Shown piece by piece: positions 46,295 through 54,208 of a DNA stretch of 64,000 nt. Source of the DNA: Burkholderia sp. Bp8992 (GTDB taxonomy: Bacteria > Pseudomonadota > Gammaproteobacteria > Burkholderiales > Burkholderiaceae); contig NZ_QTQI01000002.1 of the NCBI RefSeq assembly GCF_003853705.1, forward strand, positions 434,001-498,000, written 5' to 3'. The notes beneath the pieces are model-generated. The model had not been told where the DNA came from, did no database searches, and worked only from the letters and a program-made list of their open reading frames with translations. The translations under genes were made by a program, and so were the position numbers. Each line of letters starts with the position of its first letter. Position 1 is the stretch's first letter.

Positions 46295-46395
46295 CGCGCA
46301 CGCATTGCGCGGCGCAGTTTCCTCACGCGTGAACGGCAGCGCGCGAGCGGGCCGGCGCGCGACGATGCGCCCGGCGCCGTCTTGTCGCCACTACG

Positions 46396-47244
46396 TCACG
46401 CGGACGGCGCGCGCGCCGTCACGAGCCAGCACGCCGCATCGAAGCGCACCTGCGCGCCGTGCACGTAACGCTCGAACGCGGCACGCACCGTATCGACCAC
46501 GCGCCGCCGCGTCGCTTCGTCCGTCTCCAGCAACGCAAGGCCCACCGGGCCCAGCCGCGCGATGTAGTCGTCCAGCGCAGGCTCGGGCAACACGCACGGC
46601 TTGTCGACCGGTTCGATCGCGACGTCGGCCCAGCCGCTGTCCGACAGCACCGACGCAATTCGGCGCCGGTCGCCGAACGCGAACTGGCCCGGCGCGCCGG
46701 GTTGCCGCGCGGGCAAGTTCGGCAGCAATGGTGCAGCCACCCGCTCGGCCGTCGTCATGAACGGGTTGTCGGCCGCGCTGCGCCATGCGACGAACCGCAT
46801 CAGCGCGTCCGGCCGCGCCGCTTGCCGCAGGTTCGCGAATGCGCGAACCGGATCGTCGAAGAACATCACGCCGAGACGCGACACGATCAGGTCGACGCTC
46901 GCGGGCTCGAACGCATGCGTCTGCACGTCCGCGCACACGAAGCGGGCGGGCACGCCGCAGCGTTCGGCGCGCGAGCGCGCGGCGTCGATCATCCGCGCCG
47001 AGATGTCGATGCCCGTGCAGTGCGCATCCGCGCCGAGCCGCCGCGCGATCGCGAGCGTGACCGCCCCCGTGCCGCAGCCGACGTCGAGCACGCTGCGCGC
47101 GGACGACGCGGCCGCCGTGTCGGCGAGCAGCGTCTCGAACGGTTCGAACATCCGGTCCATCGGCGCCTGCGCATCGACCCACGCGCGCCCCGACGGGCCG
47201 TTCCACAACGCGGACTGCGTTTCATTGGGCCGGCTGGTTTCCAT
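46396..47244 (-). CDS. Class I SAM-dependent methyltransferase
   Basis: A 282-residue methyltransferase. The SAM-binding motif VLDVGCGTGAVTLAIARRLG is at about 52-71. Motif II CTGIDISARMIDAARSRA and a later VSRLGVMFFDDPVRAFANL follow. The N-terminus WNGPSGRAWVDAQAPMDRMFEPF is shared by small-molecule methyltransferases of the UbiE/COQ5-like group. The substrate is unknown. AGGGGA lies upstream of the ATG. It is divergent from the phosphoesterase gene. Confidence 0.87.
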   Translation of the reverse strand: METSRPNETQSALWNGPSGRAWVDAQAPMDRMFEPFETLLADTAAASSARSVLDVGCGTGAVTLAIARRLGADAHCTGIDISARMIDAARSRAERCGVPARFVCADVQTHAFEPASVDLIVSRLGVMFFDDPVRAFANLRQAARPDALMRFVAWRSAADNPFMTTAERVAAPLLPNLPARQPGAPGQFAFGDRRRIASVLSDSGWADVAIEPVDKPCVLPEPALDDYIARLGPVGLALLETDEATRRRVVDTVRAAFERYVHGAQVRFDAACWLVTARAPSA

Positions 47245-47422
47245 CGTCGATTCCCCTTCCGATTCATTGATGACGAACCGGACTGTGCTGCTTCAAGCCG
47301 GCTTGAGGTCAAGCCCCCGGCGGCGATGCCTGCCCATAAGCGAGAACCGTGTCGCACGCTGTTTTTTCACATTTCTTACATTCACGCTGCGTATCGTTGA
47401 CGACTTTCCTACGGTGCCTCCC

Positions 47423-48886
47423 ATGCGACGATTCCTCACACGCGCCCTGCTCGTGCGCTGCGCGCCCCTTGTTGCCCTCGCCGCGCTGTCCGCGTGCTCG
47501 AATCACATCGATACGCCGGACGATCCGGCCAGCGCATCGGTCAACGTCCAGGCCGCATGGGTCGAGATCGGCGATGCTAACCAGGCAATCGCGCGCGTCA
47601 TCACGAACTACACGCCCGCGTCGGCCAGCGACCCGCTGTGCCCGCAACTGACCGTCGACGGCAAGCTGTCGCGCATGGCGCTGCGCGCGGGCGCCGCCAC
47701 GCCGGCCCAGCGGCCGACCGCCAGCGATCCGGCCGATTCGAAACCGTCGAGCTTCCCGGTTTCCGTGTGCGAAACGACGCTGCCGGCCGGCGCGCAGGCG
47801 GCAAGCGTCGCGGGCCGCGCGCTGCCGCTGCCGAAAGCGCAGCCGCAGCGCATCGCGATCATCGCCGACACGGGCTGCCGGATGAAGAAGGCCGACAACG
47901 CATGGCAGGCGTGCAACGATGCAGCGGTGTGGCCGCTCGACACGATCGCGGCCAGCGTCGCGAAGCTGTCGCCCGATCTCGTGATGCACATCGGCGACTA
48001 CCACTATCGCGAGAACGCATGCCCGCCGGATATCGCCGGCTGCAAGAACAGCCCGTGGGGCTACGGCTGGGATACGTGGCAGGCCGACCTGTTCCGCCCG
48101 GCAGCACCGCTGCTCGCGAAGGCGCCGTGGGTCGTCGTGCGCGGCAACCACGAGGAATGCGCACGCGCGGGCCAGGGCTGGTTCCGCTTCCTCGATCCGC
48201 GCCCGTATTCGGCGGCCCGCTCGTGCGACGATCCGGCCAACGACAACAACGCGAACTATTCGGAACCCTATGCGGTGTCGCTCGGCGGCGGCTCGCAGGT
48301 CATCGTGTTCGATACCGCGAAGGTCGGCCGCACGCCGCTCAAGACGACCGACGCGCAATTCGGCATCTACCAGAAGCAGTTCCAGACGGTCGCGTCGCTC
48401 GCGTCGAAGGCCGGCATGACGACGACGATCTTCACGAACCATCACCCGATCCTCGCGTTCGCGCCGATCGCCGGCAGCACGCCCGCGCCGGGCAACCTTG
48501 CGCTGCAGTCGGTGATGTCGAGCCTCAACGCGCAGGCGTACTACCCGCCGGGCGTGCACGTCGCGCTGCACGGCCACGTGCACGACTTCCAGGCGATCAA
48601 CTTCTCGTCCGGGCACCCGGCGACGATCGTGTCCGGCAACGGCGGCGACAACCTCGACGTCGCGCTGCCCGATCCGTTTCCGGCCGGCCTGACGCCCGCG
48701 CCGGGCGCCGTGATCGAGCGGCTGTCGCACAACAACAGCTTCGGCTTCCTGATCATGGAGCGCCGCGCGGCGCCCGCGACGGGCTGGGTGTTCCATGCGT
48801 ACTCGGCGGCCGGCAAGCTGCTCGCGTCGTGTGACCAGTCGGGCACGACGCTCGCCTGCGACAAGACGGGGTTCATCGCGCCGTGA
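47423..48886 (+). CDS. Lipoprotein metallophosphoesterase (purple-acid-type motifs)
   Basis: A 487-residue exported protein. The signal ends in a lipobox LSAC (Cys at about 25), so it is likely lipid-anchored. The dinuclear-metal motifs are in the order typical of purple-acid-like phosphatases: IADTG, GDYHY (GDxxY), GNHEEC, TNHHP, and HGHVH. The first 130 residues (Ig-like or undefined) carry two disulfide candidates. The next gene begins GTGA within its stop codon, so the peroxidase-like protein is co-translated. Confidence 0.87.
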   Translation: MRRFLTRALLVRCAPLVALAALSACSNHIDTPDDPASASVNVQAAWVEIGDANQAIARVITNYTPASASDPLCPQLTVDGKLSRMALRAGAATPAQRPTASDPADSKPSSFPVSVCETTLPAGAQAASVAGRALPLPKAQPQRIAIIADTGCRMKKADNAWQACNDAAVWPLDTIAASVAKLSPDLVMHIGDYHYRENACPPDIAGCKNSPWGYGWDTWQADLFRPAAPLLAKAPWVVVRGNHEECARAGQGWFRFLDPRPYSAARSCDDPANDNNANYSEPYAVSLGGGSQVIVFDTAKVGRTPLKTTDAQFGIYQKQFQTVASLASKAGMTTTIFTNHHPILAFAPIAGSTPAPGNLALQSVMSSLNAQAYYPPGVHVALHGHVHDFQAINFSSGHPATIVSGNGGDNLDVALPDPFPAGLTPAPGAVIERLSHNNSFGFLIMERRAAPATGWVFHAYSAAGKLLASCDQSGTTLACDKTGFIAP

Positions 48887-50268
48887 GCGAAGGCGTTCGA
48901 TGCGACGGCCGCGTGGTGCGCGGCCGGCAATTGCGGCACGCGCTTGCAGCCATGCTGCTCACCGGCGTGGCGCTCGCGGCCCACGCCGCGCCGGCCGAAA
49001 CGGTACTGCTTCCCGGCGCGCCGCCGTCGCGCGTCGTCGATACGATCGGCAACGGCACGCCACAGGTGACAAGCAAGATCGACGCGGCCACCGCACGCTT
49101 CGCGCCCGACCCGACGCTCGTCGCGCTCGGCCGCCGGATCTTCTTCGACCCGCGGCTGTCCGAGCCGCGCGGCATGTCGTGCGCGGGCTGCCACGATCCG
49201 GGGCGCGCCTTCGCGCCGACGCTGTCGGCCGCGTCGCTCGCGGGGCCCGGCGTACCGGAAGGCAGCCGGCCCGGGCGCTTCAGCCGGCGCAACGCGCCGT
49301 CGCTGCTCTATGTGCGCTACGTGCCGCGCCGCCACTTCTACCAGGACGACGACGCGCCCGCGCCGTCGCCGTTCGGCGGCCTGTTCAGCGACGGCCGCGC
49401 GGATACGCTCGCCGAGCAGATCCGCGGGCCGCTGTTCGATTCGAACGAGATGAACAACCGGTCGCCGGCCGCACTGCTGCGCAAGGTCGATGCGACCGAA
49501 CTCGCGCCGGATCTCGCCGCGCGTTTCGGTGCGCCGGTGCGGCGCGATCCCGAGCAACTGGTGCGCGCGCTCGGTTCGGCCGTCGAGGCGTATCTGCAGA
49601 GCGACGAGATGGCGCCGTTCACGTCGCGCTTCGACGCGTTCCTGCGTACCCGCAAGCCGCTCGCGCCGGCCGAGATGCGCGGCCTCGCGCTGTTCCGGAA
49701 TCCGGACAAGGGCAATTGCATGACCTGCCACACGCTGTCGGACACGTCGAGCCGCCCGGAGCGCTCGCTGTTCACCGATTTCGGCTACGACGCGATCGCG
49801 GTGCCGCGCAACCGCGCGCTGCCGGCGAACCGCGATCCGCGCCATTTCGACAACGGGCTGTGCGACACCGCGCGCCGGCTGCGCTGGCCCGAGCCGACGC
49901 AATGGTGCGGCTACCTCCGCACGCCGGGGCTGCGCAACGTCGCGGTCAAGCAGACGTTCATGCACAACGGCGTGTTCACGACGCTGCGCGACGCGGTCGC
50001 GTTCTACAACACGCGCTCGACCGATCCCGGCTTCTGGTACCACGGCGCCAACACGTTCGACGACGTACCGGCCGCCTATCGCGGCAACATCAACGTCAAC
50101 TCGACGCCGATGAACCGCCGGCCCGGGACGCCGCCCGCGCTGACCGACGCGGAAATCGACGACATCGTCGCGTTCCTCGGCACGCTGACCGACGCGCGAT
50201 ATACGGCGGTCGCGGCCCCCGTCGCCCCCGCCGCCCGGATCACGCGAACCGCCACGCCGGCGCGTTGA
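48883..50268 (+). CDS. Dihaem cytochrome c peroxidase / MauG-family protein
   Basis: A 461-residue periplasmic protein. An N-terminal export signal (LAAMLLTGVALAAHA) is followed by two c-type haem sites, CAGCH at 100-104 and CMTCH at 279-283. The pattern of conserved residues (LGRRIFFDPRLS, RNAPSLLYV, LRTPGLRNVAVKQTFMHNGVF) matches the bacterial CCP/MauG family. Function may be peroxide removal or oxidation of a partner. The GTG start overlaps the phosphoesterase stop by 4 nt. Confidence 0.9.
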   Translation: MSEGVRCDGRVVRGRQLRHALAAMLLTGVALAAHAAPAETVLLPGAPPSRVVDTIGNGTPQVTSKIDAATARFAPDPTLVALGRRIFFDPRLSEPRGMSCAGCHDPGRAFAPTLSAASLAGPGVPEGSRPGRFSRRNAPSLLYVRYVPRRHFYQDDDAPAPSPFGGLFSDGRADTLAEQIRGPLFDSNEMNNRSPAALLRKVDATELAPDLAARFGAPVRRDPEQLVRALGSAVEAYLQSDEMAPFTSRFDAFLRTRKPLAPAEMRGLALFRNPDKGNCMTCHTLSDTSSRPERSLFTDFGYDAIAVPRNRALPANRDPRHFDNGLCDTARRLRWPEPTQWCGYLRTPGLRNVAVKQTFMHNGVFTTLRDAVAFYNTRSTDPGFWYHGANTFDDVPAAYRGNINVNSTPMNRRPGTPPALTDAEIDDIVAFLGTLTDARYTAVAAPVAPAARITRTATPAR

Positions 50269-50302
50269 CCCTGGCCGGATGGCCAATCGCATCGGCATCC
50301 GC

Positions 50303-50331
50303 TTGCGGTCGGCGCAAACACTGGTTATATT
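50303..50331 (+). promoter_or_regulatory. Sigma-70 promoter candidate before the SOS-box gene
   Basis: TTGCGG at 50303-50308 and TATATT at 50326-50331 are 17 nt apart. The LexA box begins 8 nt downstream of the -10 element, where bound LexA would block initiation. Confidence 0.6.
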
Positions 50332-50338
50332 TACAGTA

Positions 50339-50354
50339 CTGTATTTATGAACAG
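50339..50354 (+). promoter_or_regulatory. LexA (SOS) box
   Basis: CTGTATTTATGAACAG matches the CTGT-N8-ACAG LexA consensus with an AT-rich centre, as in E. coli SOS promoters. It lies 12 nt before the start codon of the small gene and overlaps the palindrome TACAGTACTGTA (50332-50343). Confidence 0.8.
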
Positions 50355-50365
50355 TGAGGTGCGCG

Positions 50366-50641
50366 ATGGAACATCTGGTCCGTATCGTCAACGAAGCCGA
50401 TCGCCAAGTGCTGGCATGGCTTCGCGCCCAGGTCGGCGATGCCCGCGTCGAGCGCGCGGCTCGCCAGCTCGGGCATACGCGCAAGCCCTTCCCGTCCGCC
50501 GTATGCCGGTATCTGGGCATGAGCGCGCCGGCCACGCTGCGCCAGGCCGACCGGCCGCGCGCCGCACGCGATTTCTCGGTCGGCGATCGTTACCTGTCGC
50601 TGATCCGCCAGCACCTCGCCACACACTCGGCCAGCCGATGA
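50366..50641 (+). CDS. Small SOS-box-controlled protein of unknown function
   Basis: A 91-residue basic protein starting MEHLVRIVNEADRQVLAWLR. It has no signal peptide, membrane segment or cysteine-rich motif (one Cys in AVCRYLGMS). Two helical stretches (RVERAARQLG; FSVGDRYLSLIRQHLATH) are predicted by composition. GAGG stands 6 nt before ATG 50366; a GTG at 50354 overlaps the LexA box and is not preferred. I do not recognise a family. The LexA box suggests a role in the DNA-damage response. Confidence 0.7.
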   Translation: MEHLVRIVNEADRQVLAWLRAQVGDARVERAARQLGHTRKPFPSAVCRYLGMSAPATLRQADRPRAARDFSVGDRYLSLIRQHLATHSASR

Positions 50642-50722
50642 AATGGCGGCGGCTTGCCGCGGCGGCGCCTCGGCAAGCCGGCGCGCCCGCGTATTCGCCA
50701 GTCCGGCCGGCCGCCGCTGCGC

Positions 50723-52207
50723 TTACGCTGCCGCCGTGGCTTCCCGTACGAGGCGGCCGAGCGTTTCGAACGCCGCTTCGTGCGCCGCATCGAACACGCG
50801 CGTGCAGGCCAGCCGGATATAGCCGTCGAAGCGGTCGGAGTTCGAGAAGATCGAACCGGGCGCGATCCTGATCCCCTGCGCTAGCGCGGCATCGAACAGC
50901 GGCTCGGAACGCACGCCGTCCGGCAATGCGATCCACAGCAGCATCCCGCCCAGCGGCTGGTTCATCCGCGTGCCGGTCGGGAAATGTCGTGCGATTGCGT
51001 CGATCGTCACGTCGCGCTGCACGCGCAATTGAGCACGAAACCGGTGCAAGTGGCGGTCGAACGCCCCCGAGCCGACGAATTCGGCGGCCACGGCCTGCAG
51101 CAGCGCAGCGTTGTGCCGGCTTTGCGCGAACTTCAGCATCCTCACGCGCGCCTGCCAGCGCCCCGCGCTCATCCAGCCGAGCCGCATCCCGGGCGCCAGC
51201 ACCTTGTTGAACGACGGGCAGTAGATCACCGTGCCATCGCGGTCCCATGCCTTGACCGGCTTGACCGTCTGTGGCCCTTCGACGAGCTCGCGATACGGCT
51301 CGTCCTCGATCACGGCCACACCGTGGCGCGAGCACAGCGCGACGAGCGCGGCCTTGCGCTCGTCCGGCATCACGCAGCCGAGCGGGTTCTGCAGGTTCGG
51401 CACGACGACCACGGCCCGAATGTCCGGATACGCGGCCAGCGCCACTTCAAGCGCCTCGATCGACAGCCCGGTCGTCGGGCTCGCCGGGATTTCGAGCGCA
51501 CGCAGGCCGAGACTTTCGAGCAACTGGATCAGGCCGAAGAAGGCCGGCGATTCGATCGCGATCGTGTCGCCGGGGCGCGCCACCGCGCGCAACGCGAGAT
51601 TCACGGCATCGACGCCGCCGCTCGTCGACAGCACGTCATCCGGTGTCACCGCCACGCCGTACGACAGCGCGCGTTTGGCCATCGTCTGCCGAAATTCGGG
51701 CGAACCGCCGACGGGCCCCGCATCGGTCAGCAACGTGGGCTTGCGTCGCAGCAGCCGGATCGCCAGCGCCTGCAGGCGGTCAGCCGGATACAGCGTGGCG
51801 AGCGCGGACGCGCCGCCGAGATTCAACGCGTCGGTTACCGCGTTCGCGCGGTCGATCACGTGCGACACGCGTTCATGCAGGCCCGCGAACGGTGGCTCGA
51901 CGCGCAACGACGGCCCGTCGCTTTCCGGCAGCGTGGCGAGTGCAGCCGCCGCGCGGCGCCGCACGAAGTAGCCCGAGCGCGGCTTGGCCTCGCACCAGCC
52001 CGTATCCTCGAGCCGCCGGAACGCCTGGGTCGCGGTCGACAGGCTTACGCCGTGCTGCGCCATGAACGCGCGCACCGACGGCATCCGGTCGCCGGGCGAC
52101 AGCGTGCCGGCCGCGATGATGCGGCGGTAATGCTCGGCGAGCCGTTCGTAAAGCGGCTCACCGTCCAGCGGCAATGGCGGGCGGGATGCGTTGGCAAAAG
52201 GCGTCAT
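50723..52207 (-). CDS. MocR-type GntR/aminotransferase transcriptional regulator
   Basis: A 494-residue regulator. A GntR winged helix is at about 17-85 (PLYERLAEHYRRIIAAGTLSPGDRMPSVRAFMAQHGVSLSTATQAFRRLEDTGW). A fold-type I aminotransferase domain from about 115 includes the PLP lysine region IYCPSFNKVLAPGMRLGWM and VVVVPNLQNPLG. MocR proteins sense PLP or amines through this domain. ATG 52207 gives normal length; no Shine-Dalgarno is clear. It is divergent from the DUF2917 gene. Confidence 0.92.
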   Translation of the reverse strand: MTPFANASRPPLPLDGEPLYERLAEHYRRIIAAGTLSPGDRMPSVRAFMAQHGVSLSTATQAFRRLEDTGWCEAKPRSGYFVRRRAAAALATLPESDGPSLRVEPPFAGLHERVSHVIDRANAVTDALNLGGASALATLYPADRLQALAIRLLRRKPTLLTDAGPVGGSPEFRQTMAKRALSYGVAVTPDDVLSTSGGVDAVNLALRAVARPGDTIAIESPAFFGLIQLLESLGLRALEIPASPTTGLSIEALEVALAAYPDIRAVVVVPNLQNPLGCVMPDERKAALVALCSRHGVAVIEDEPYRELVEGPQTVKPVKAWDRDGTVIYCPSFNKVLAPGMRLGWMSAGRWQARVRMLKFAQSRHNAALLQAVAAEFVGSGAFDRHLHRFRAQLRVQRDVTIDAIARHFPTGTRMNQPLGGMLLWIALPDGVRSEPLFDAALAQGIRIAPGSIFSNSDRFDGYIRLACTRVFDAAHEAAFETLGRLVREATAAA

Positions 52208-52418
52208 CGGAGGATCGTGCCCGCGCCGCCAGGCGCACGCCAGATACAGATCGGGAGAAAACCCACCGATACAGCAATACGAAATCGCCGCCTGCACCGC
52301 AGCAGATTCCCGTCCCCTGAATCTGTCGTGTCCGCACCTGTTTCCCTAACCTGATTGCACGCTATCGCTTCGCCATCGCGAGGCCGCGCAACCGGAGCAA
52401 CCGGGAAAAGGAATCGCC

Positions 52419-52769
52419 ATGCGGACGCAACACATCCGGCTCGACGCCGGGCAAAGCCACTTTGCGTGGTTCGACAAGGGCAGCCAGGTGATCGTGCTGG
52501 ACGGTGCGCTTGCGGTCACGTTGCGTCACGGCGGGCTCGACTGGCTGCCCGACGCGCCGCAATACATCCGTCGCGTGCTCAACGAAGGCGAATGTCTGAC
52601 ATTCGAGACGGCCGGCCACGTGGCGTTGTCGGCCGGCGGTTCCGGCGTGGTCAGTACGACGGTCGTGGCGCCTGCAAACCCGAGAGGCTTGCTCGGGGCG
52701 TGGCGCGGAATCCTGGGCCGGCTGTCAGGGCGAGTGCACGGTGGCCATCACGTGCGGGAGCATTCCTGA
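52419..52769 (+). CDS. DUF2917-domain protein
   Basis: A 116-residue protein whose first 75 residues (GQSHFAWFDKGSQVIVLDGALAVTLRHGGLDWLPDAPQYIRRVLNEGECLTFET) match the small beta-rich DUF2917 family, a cupin-like fold. Its function is unknown. It is divergent from the MocR regulator, a possible target. Confidence 0.75.
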   Translation: MRTQHIRLDAGQSHFAWFDKGSQVIVLDGALAVTLRHGGLDWLPDAPQYIRRVLNEGECLTFETAGHVALSAGGSGVVSTTVVAPANPRGLLGAWRGILGRLSGRVHGGHHVREHS

Positions 52770-52912
52770 AATCGCGACTTGCTACGTCGCGGCAAACGCC
52801 GGACAGCCCCCCGTCATCGCAACAACTGACTAACGCACCCTGCTCCCGCCATCCTTATCCGCAGACGCCGCCACGGCCGCCGCCATCAGCCCGGCATGCG
52901 ACGGCCGTCACC

Positions 52913-53335
52913 TCAATGCGCGTTCCGGCGCCGCTCGACCCATTCGAAAATCGCCATCCCGGCCAGCATCGCGACGACGAACGCGATCCCCTTGGCCGAC
53001 CCGAAGCCGATCGACACGATCGCGGGCCCCGGACAGAACCCCGCCATCCCCCAGCCGATGCCGAACACCGCGCTGCCTGCGACCAGCCGCACCGTGATTG
53101 CCCGCACCGCCGGCAACCGGATCGGCAGGCCGAGCCACGACAGCGTCCGGCGCTTCGCCCACGCGAACGCGAACACGGCCACACCCACCGCGCCGGCCAT
53201 CACGAACGCGAGCGACGGATCCCAGCGGCCGGCCAGGTCGAGAAAGCCGAGCACTTTCTGCGGATTGGCCATGCCGGACACGATGAGGCCGATGCCGAAC
53301 AGCAGCCCGCCCAGAAACGCGAATCCTGCCTGCAT
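52913..53335 (-). CDS. YeeE/YedE-family membrane protein (PmpB-like, DUF6691)
   Basis: A 140-residue protein with about four helices (AFLGGLLFGIGLIVSGMANPQKVLGFLDLAG; GIGWGMAGFCPGPAIVSIG). It is the second half of a split YeeE/YedE transporter, a family linked to uptake of thiosulfate or sulfur species. It starts 1 nt after the partner gene's stop. Confidence 0.85.
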   Translation of the reverse strand: MQAGFAFLGGLLFGIGLIVSGMANPQKVLGFLDLAGRWDPSLAFVMAGAVGVAVFAFAWAKRRTLSWLGLPIRLPAVRAITVRLVAGSAVFGIGWGMAGFCPGPAIVSIGFGSAKGIAFVVAMLAGMAIFEWVERRRNAH

Positions 53336-53336
53336 G

Positions 53337-53771
53337 TCAGCCTCCCACCGCGTGCAGCCGCACGAAGACGGTCACGAAGCCCGCGACCATGAAGGTCGCC
53401 GTCGCGACCACCGAGCGCAGCGCACCGCGCGACATCCCGCACACGCCGTGGCCGCTCGTGCAGCCGCCTGCGTACCGCGTACCGATGCCGACCAGCAGGC
53501 CGGCCGCCAGCAATTCAGGCCAGCTCGCGTCGACCTGCGGTGTCAGGCCGGCTCCGGCGACACGCATCACGACCGGCGCGACGATCATCCCGCCGACGAA
53601 CGCGATGCGCCAGTCGCGCTCGCCCGCCCCCGCAGTCAACAGCCCGCCGACGATCCCGCTGATGCCGGCAATCCGGCCGTTGAACGCGACGAACCACGCG
53701 GCCGCGAGCCCGATCAGCACGCCGCCGGCCAGCGACAGCCACGGCGTGAAATGAAGCGCATCAAGCTGCAT
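53337..53771 (-). CDS. YeeE/YedE-family membrane protein (PmpA-like)
   Basis: A 144-residue first half of the split transporter, with about four helices and the family motif GTRYAGGCTSGHGVCGMSRG. Its start overlaps the end of the arsR-type gene by 11 nt. In other bacteria such pairs sit with sulfide-detoxifying genes (sulfurtransferase or persulfide dioxygenase), which are absent here. Confidence 0.87.
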   Translation of the reverse strand: MQLDALHFTPWLSLAGGVLIGLAAAWFVAFNGRIAGISGIVGGLLTAGAGERDWRIAFVGGMIVAPVVMRVAGAGLTPQVDASWPELLAAGLLVGIGTRYAGGCTSGHGVCGMSRGALRSVVATATFMVAGFVTVFVRLHAVGG

Positions 53772-54111
53772 CGCGCGCCCCCTTCGCGGCCGCGCCGCAG
53801 AACTGTTCGTACAGCACGCCCATCACCGCGATCACGGCCGGGCTGTCGAGCGAATAGTGGATGTTCTTGCCGTCGCGGCGTGTACGGACCAGCGCGTTGT
53901 CCCGCAATACGCCGAGCTGCTGCGACAGCGTCGGCTGGCGAATGTCCAGCCGCGTCTCGAGATCGCTGACGCAGCGCTCGCCCTGCGACAGCTCGCACAG
54001 CAGCAGCAGCCGGTCGGGATTCGACAGCACCTTGAGGAGCGCGCAGGCCGATTCGGCGGCAGCGCGCATCTGATCGGGCTCGGGCAGCCCGGCGGGAAGA
54101 GCGTCGTTCAT
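53761..54111 (-). CDS. ArsR-family regulator (BigR/SqrR-like)
   Basis: A 116-residue winged-helix regulator (LKVLSNPDRLLLLCELSQGERCVSDLETRLDIRQPTLSQQLGVLRDNALVRTRRDGKNIHYSL). A Cys in LLLLCEL and another in YEQFCG are in the positions BigR/SqrR use to sense polysulfide by a tetrasulfide or disulfide bond. It is the first gene of the YeeE/YedE operon. A 33-bp AT-rich palindrome precedes it. Confidence 0.88.
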   Translation of the reverse strand: MNDALPAGLPEPDQMRAAAESACALLKVLSNPDRLLLLCELSQGERCVSDLETRLDIRQPTLSQQLGVLRDNALVRTRRDGKNIHYSLDSPAVIAVMGVLYEQFCGAAAKGARDAA

Positions 54112-54132
54112 CGGGACAGGATTTCAATTAAA

Positions 54133-54165
54133 GCATCAATATTATATAAATTTATATATTGATGC
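54133..54165 (-). promoter_or_regulatory. AT-rich palindromic operator of the arsR operon
   Basis: Outer arms GCATCAATA (54133-54141) and TATTGATGC (54157-54165) enclose an almost fully AT core (TATATAAATTTATA). It lies 22 nt upstream of the regulator start. BigR-type operators are AT-rich inverted repeats of this kind. It also contains likely -10 sequences. Confidence 0.7.
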
Positions 54166-54208
54166 ATCCCGCCGCGCGTCCGCTGACGCCGCTGCTGCCC
54201 GCCTTCGC

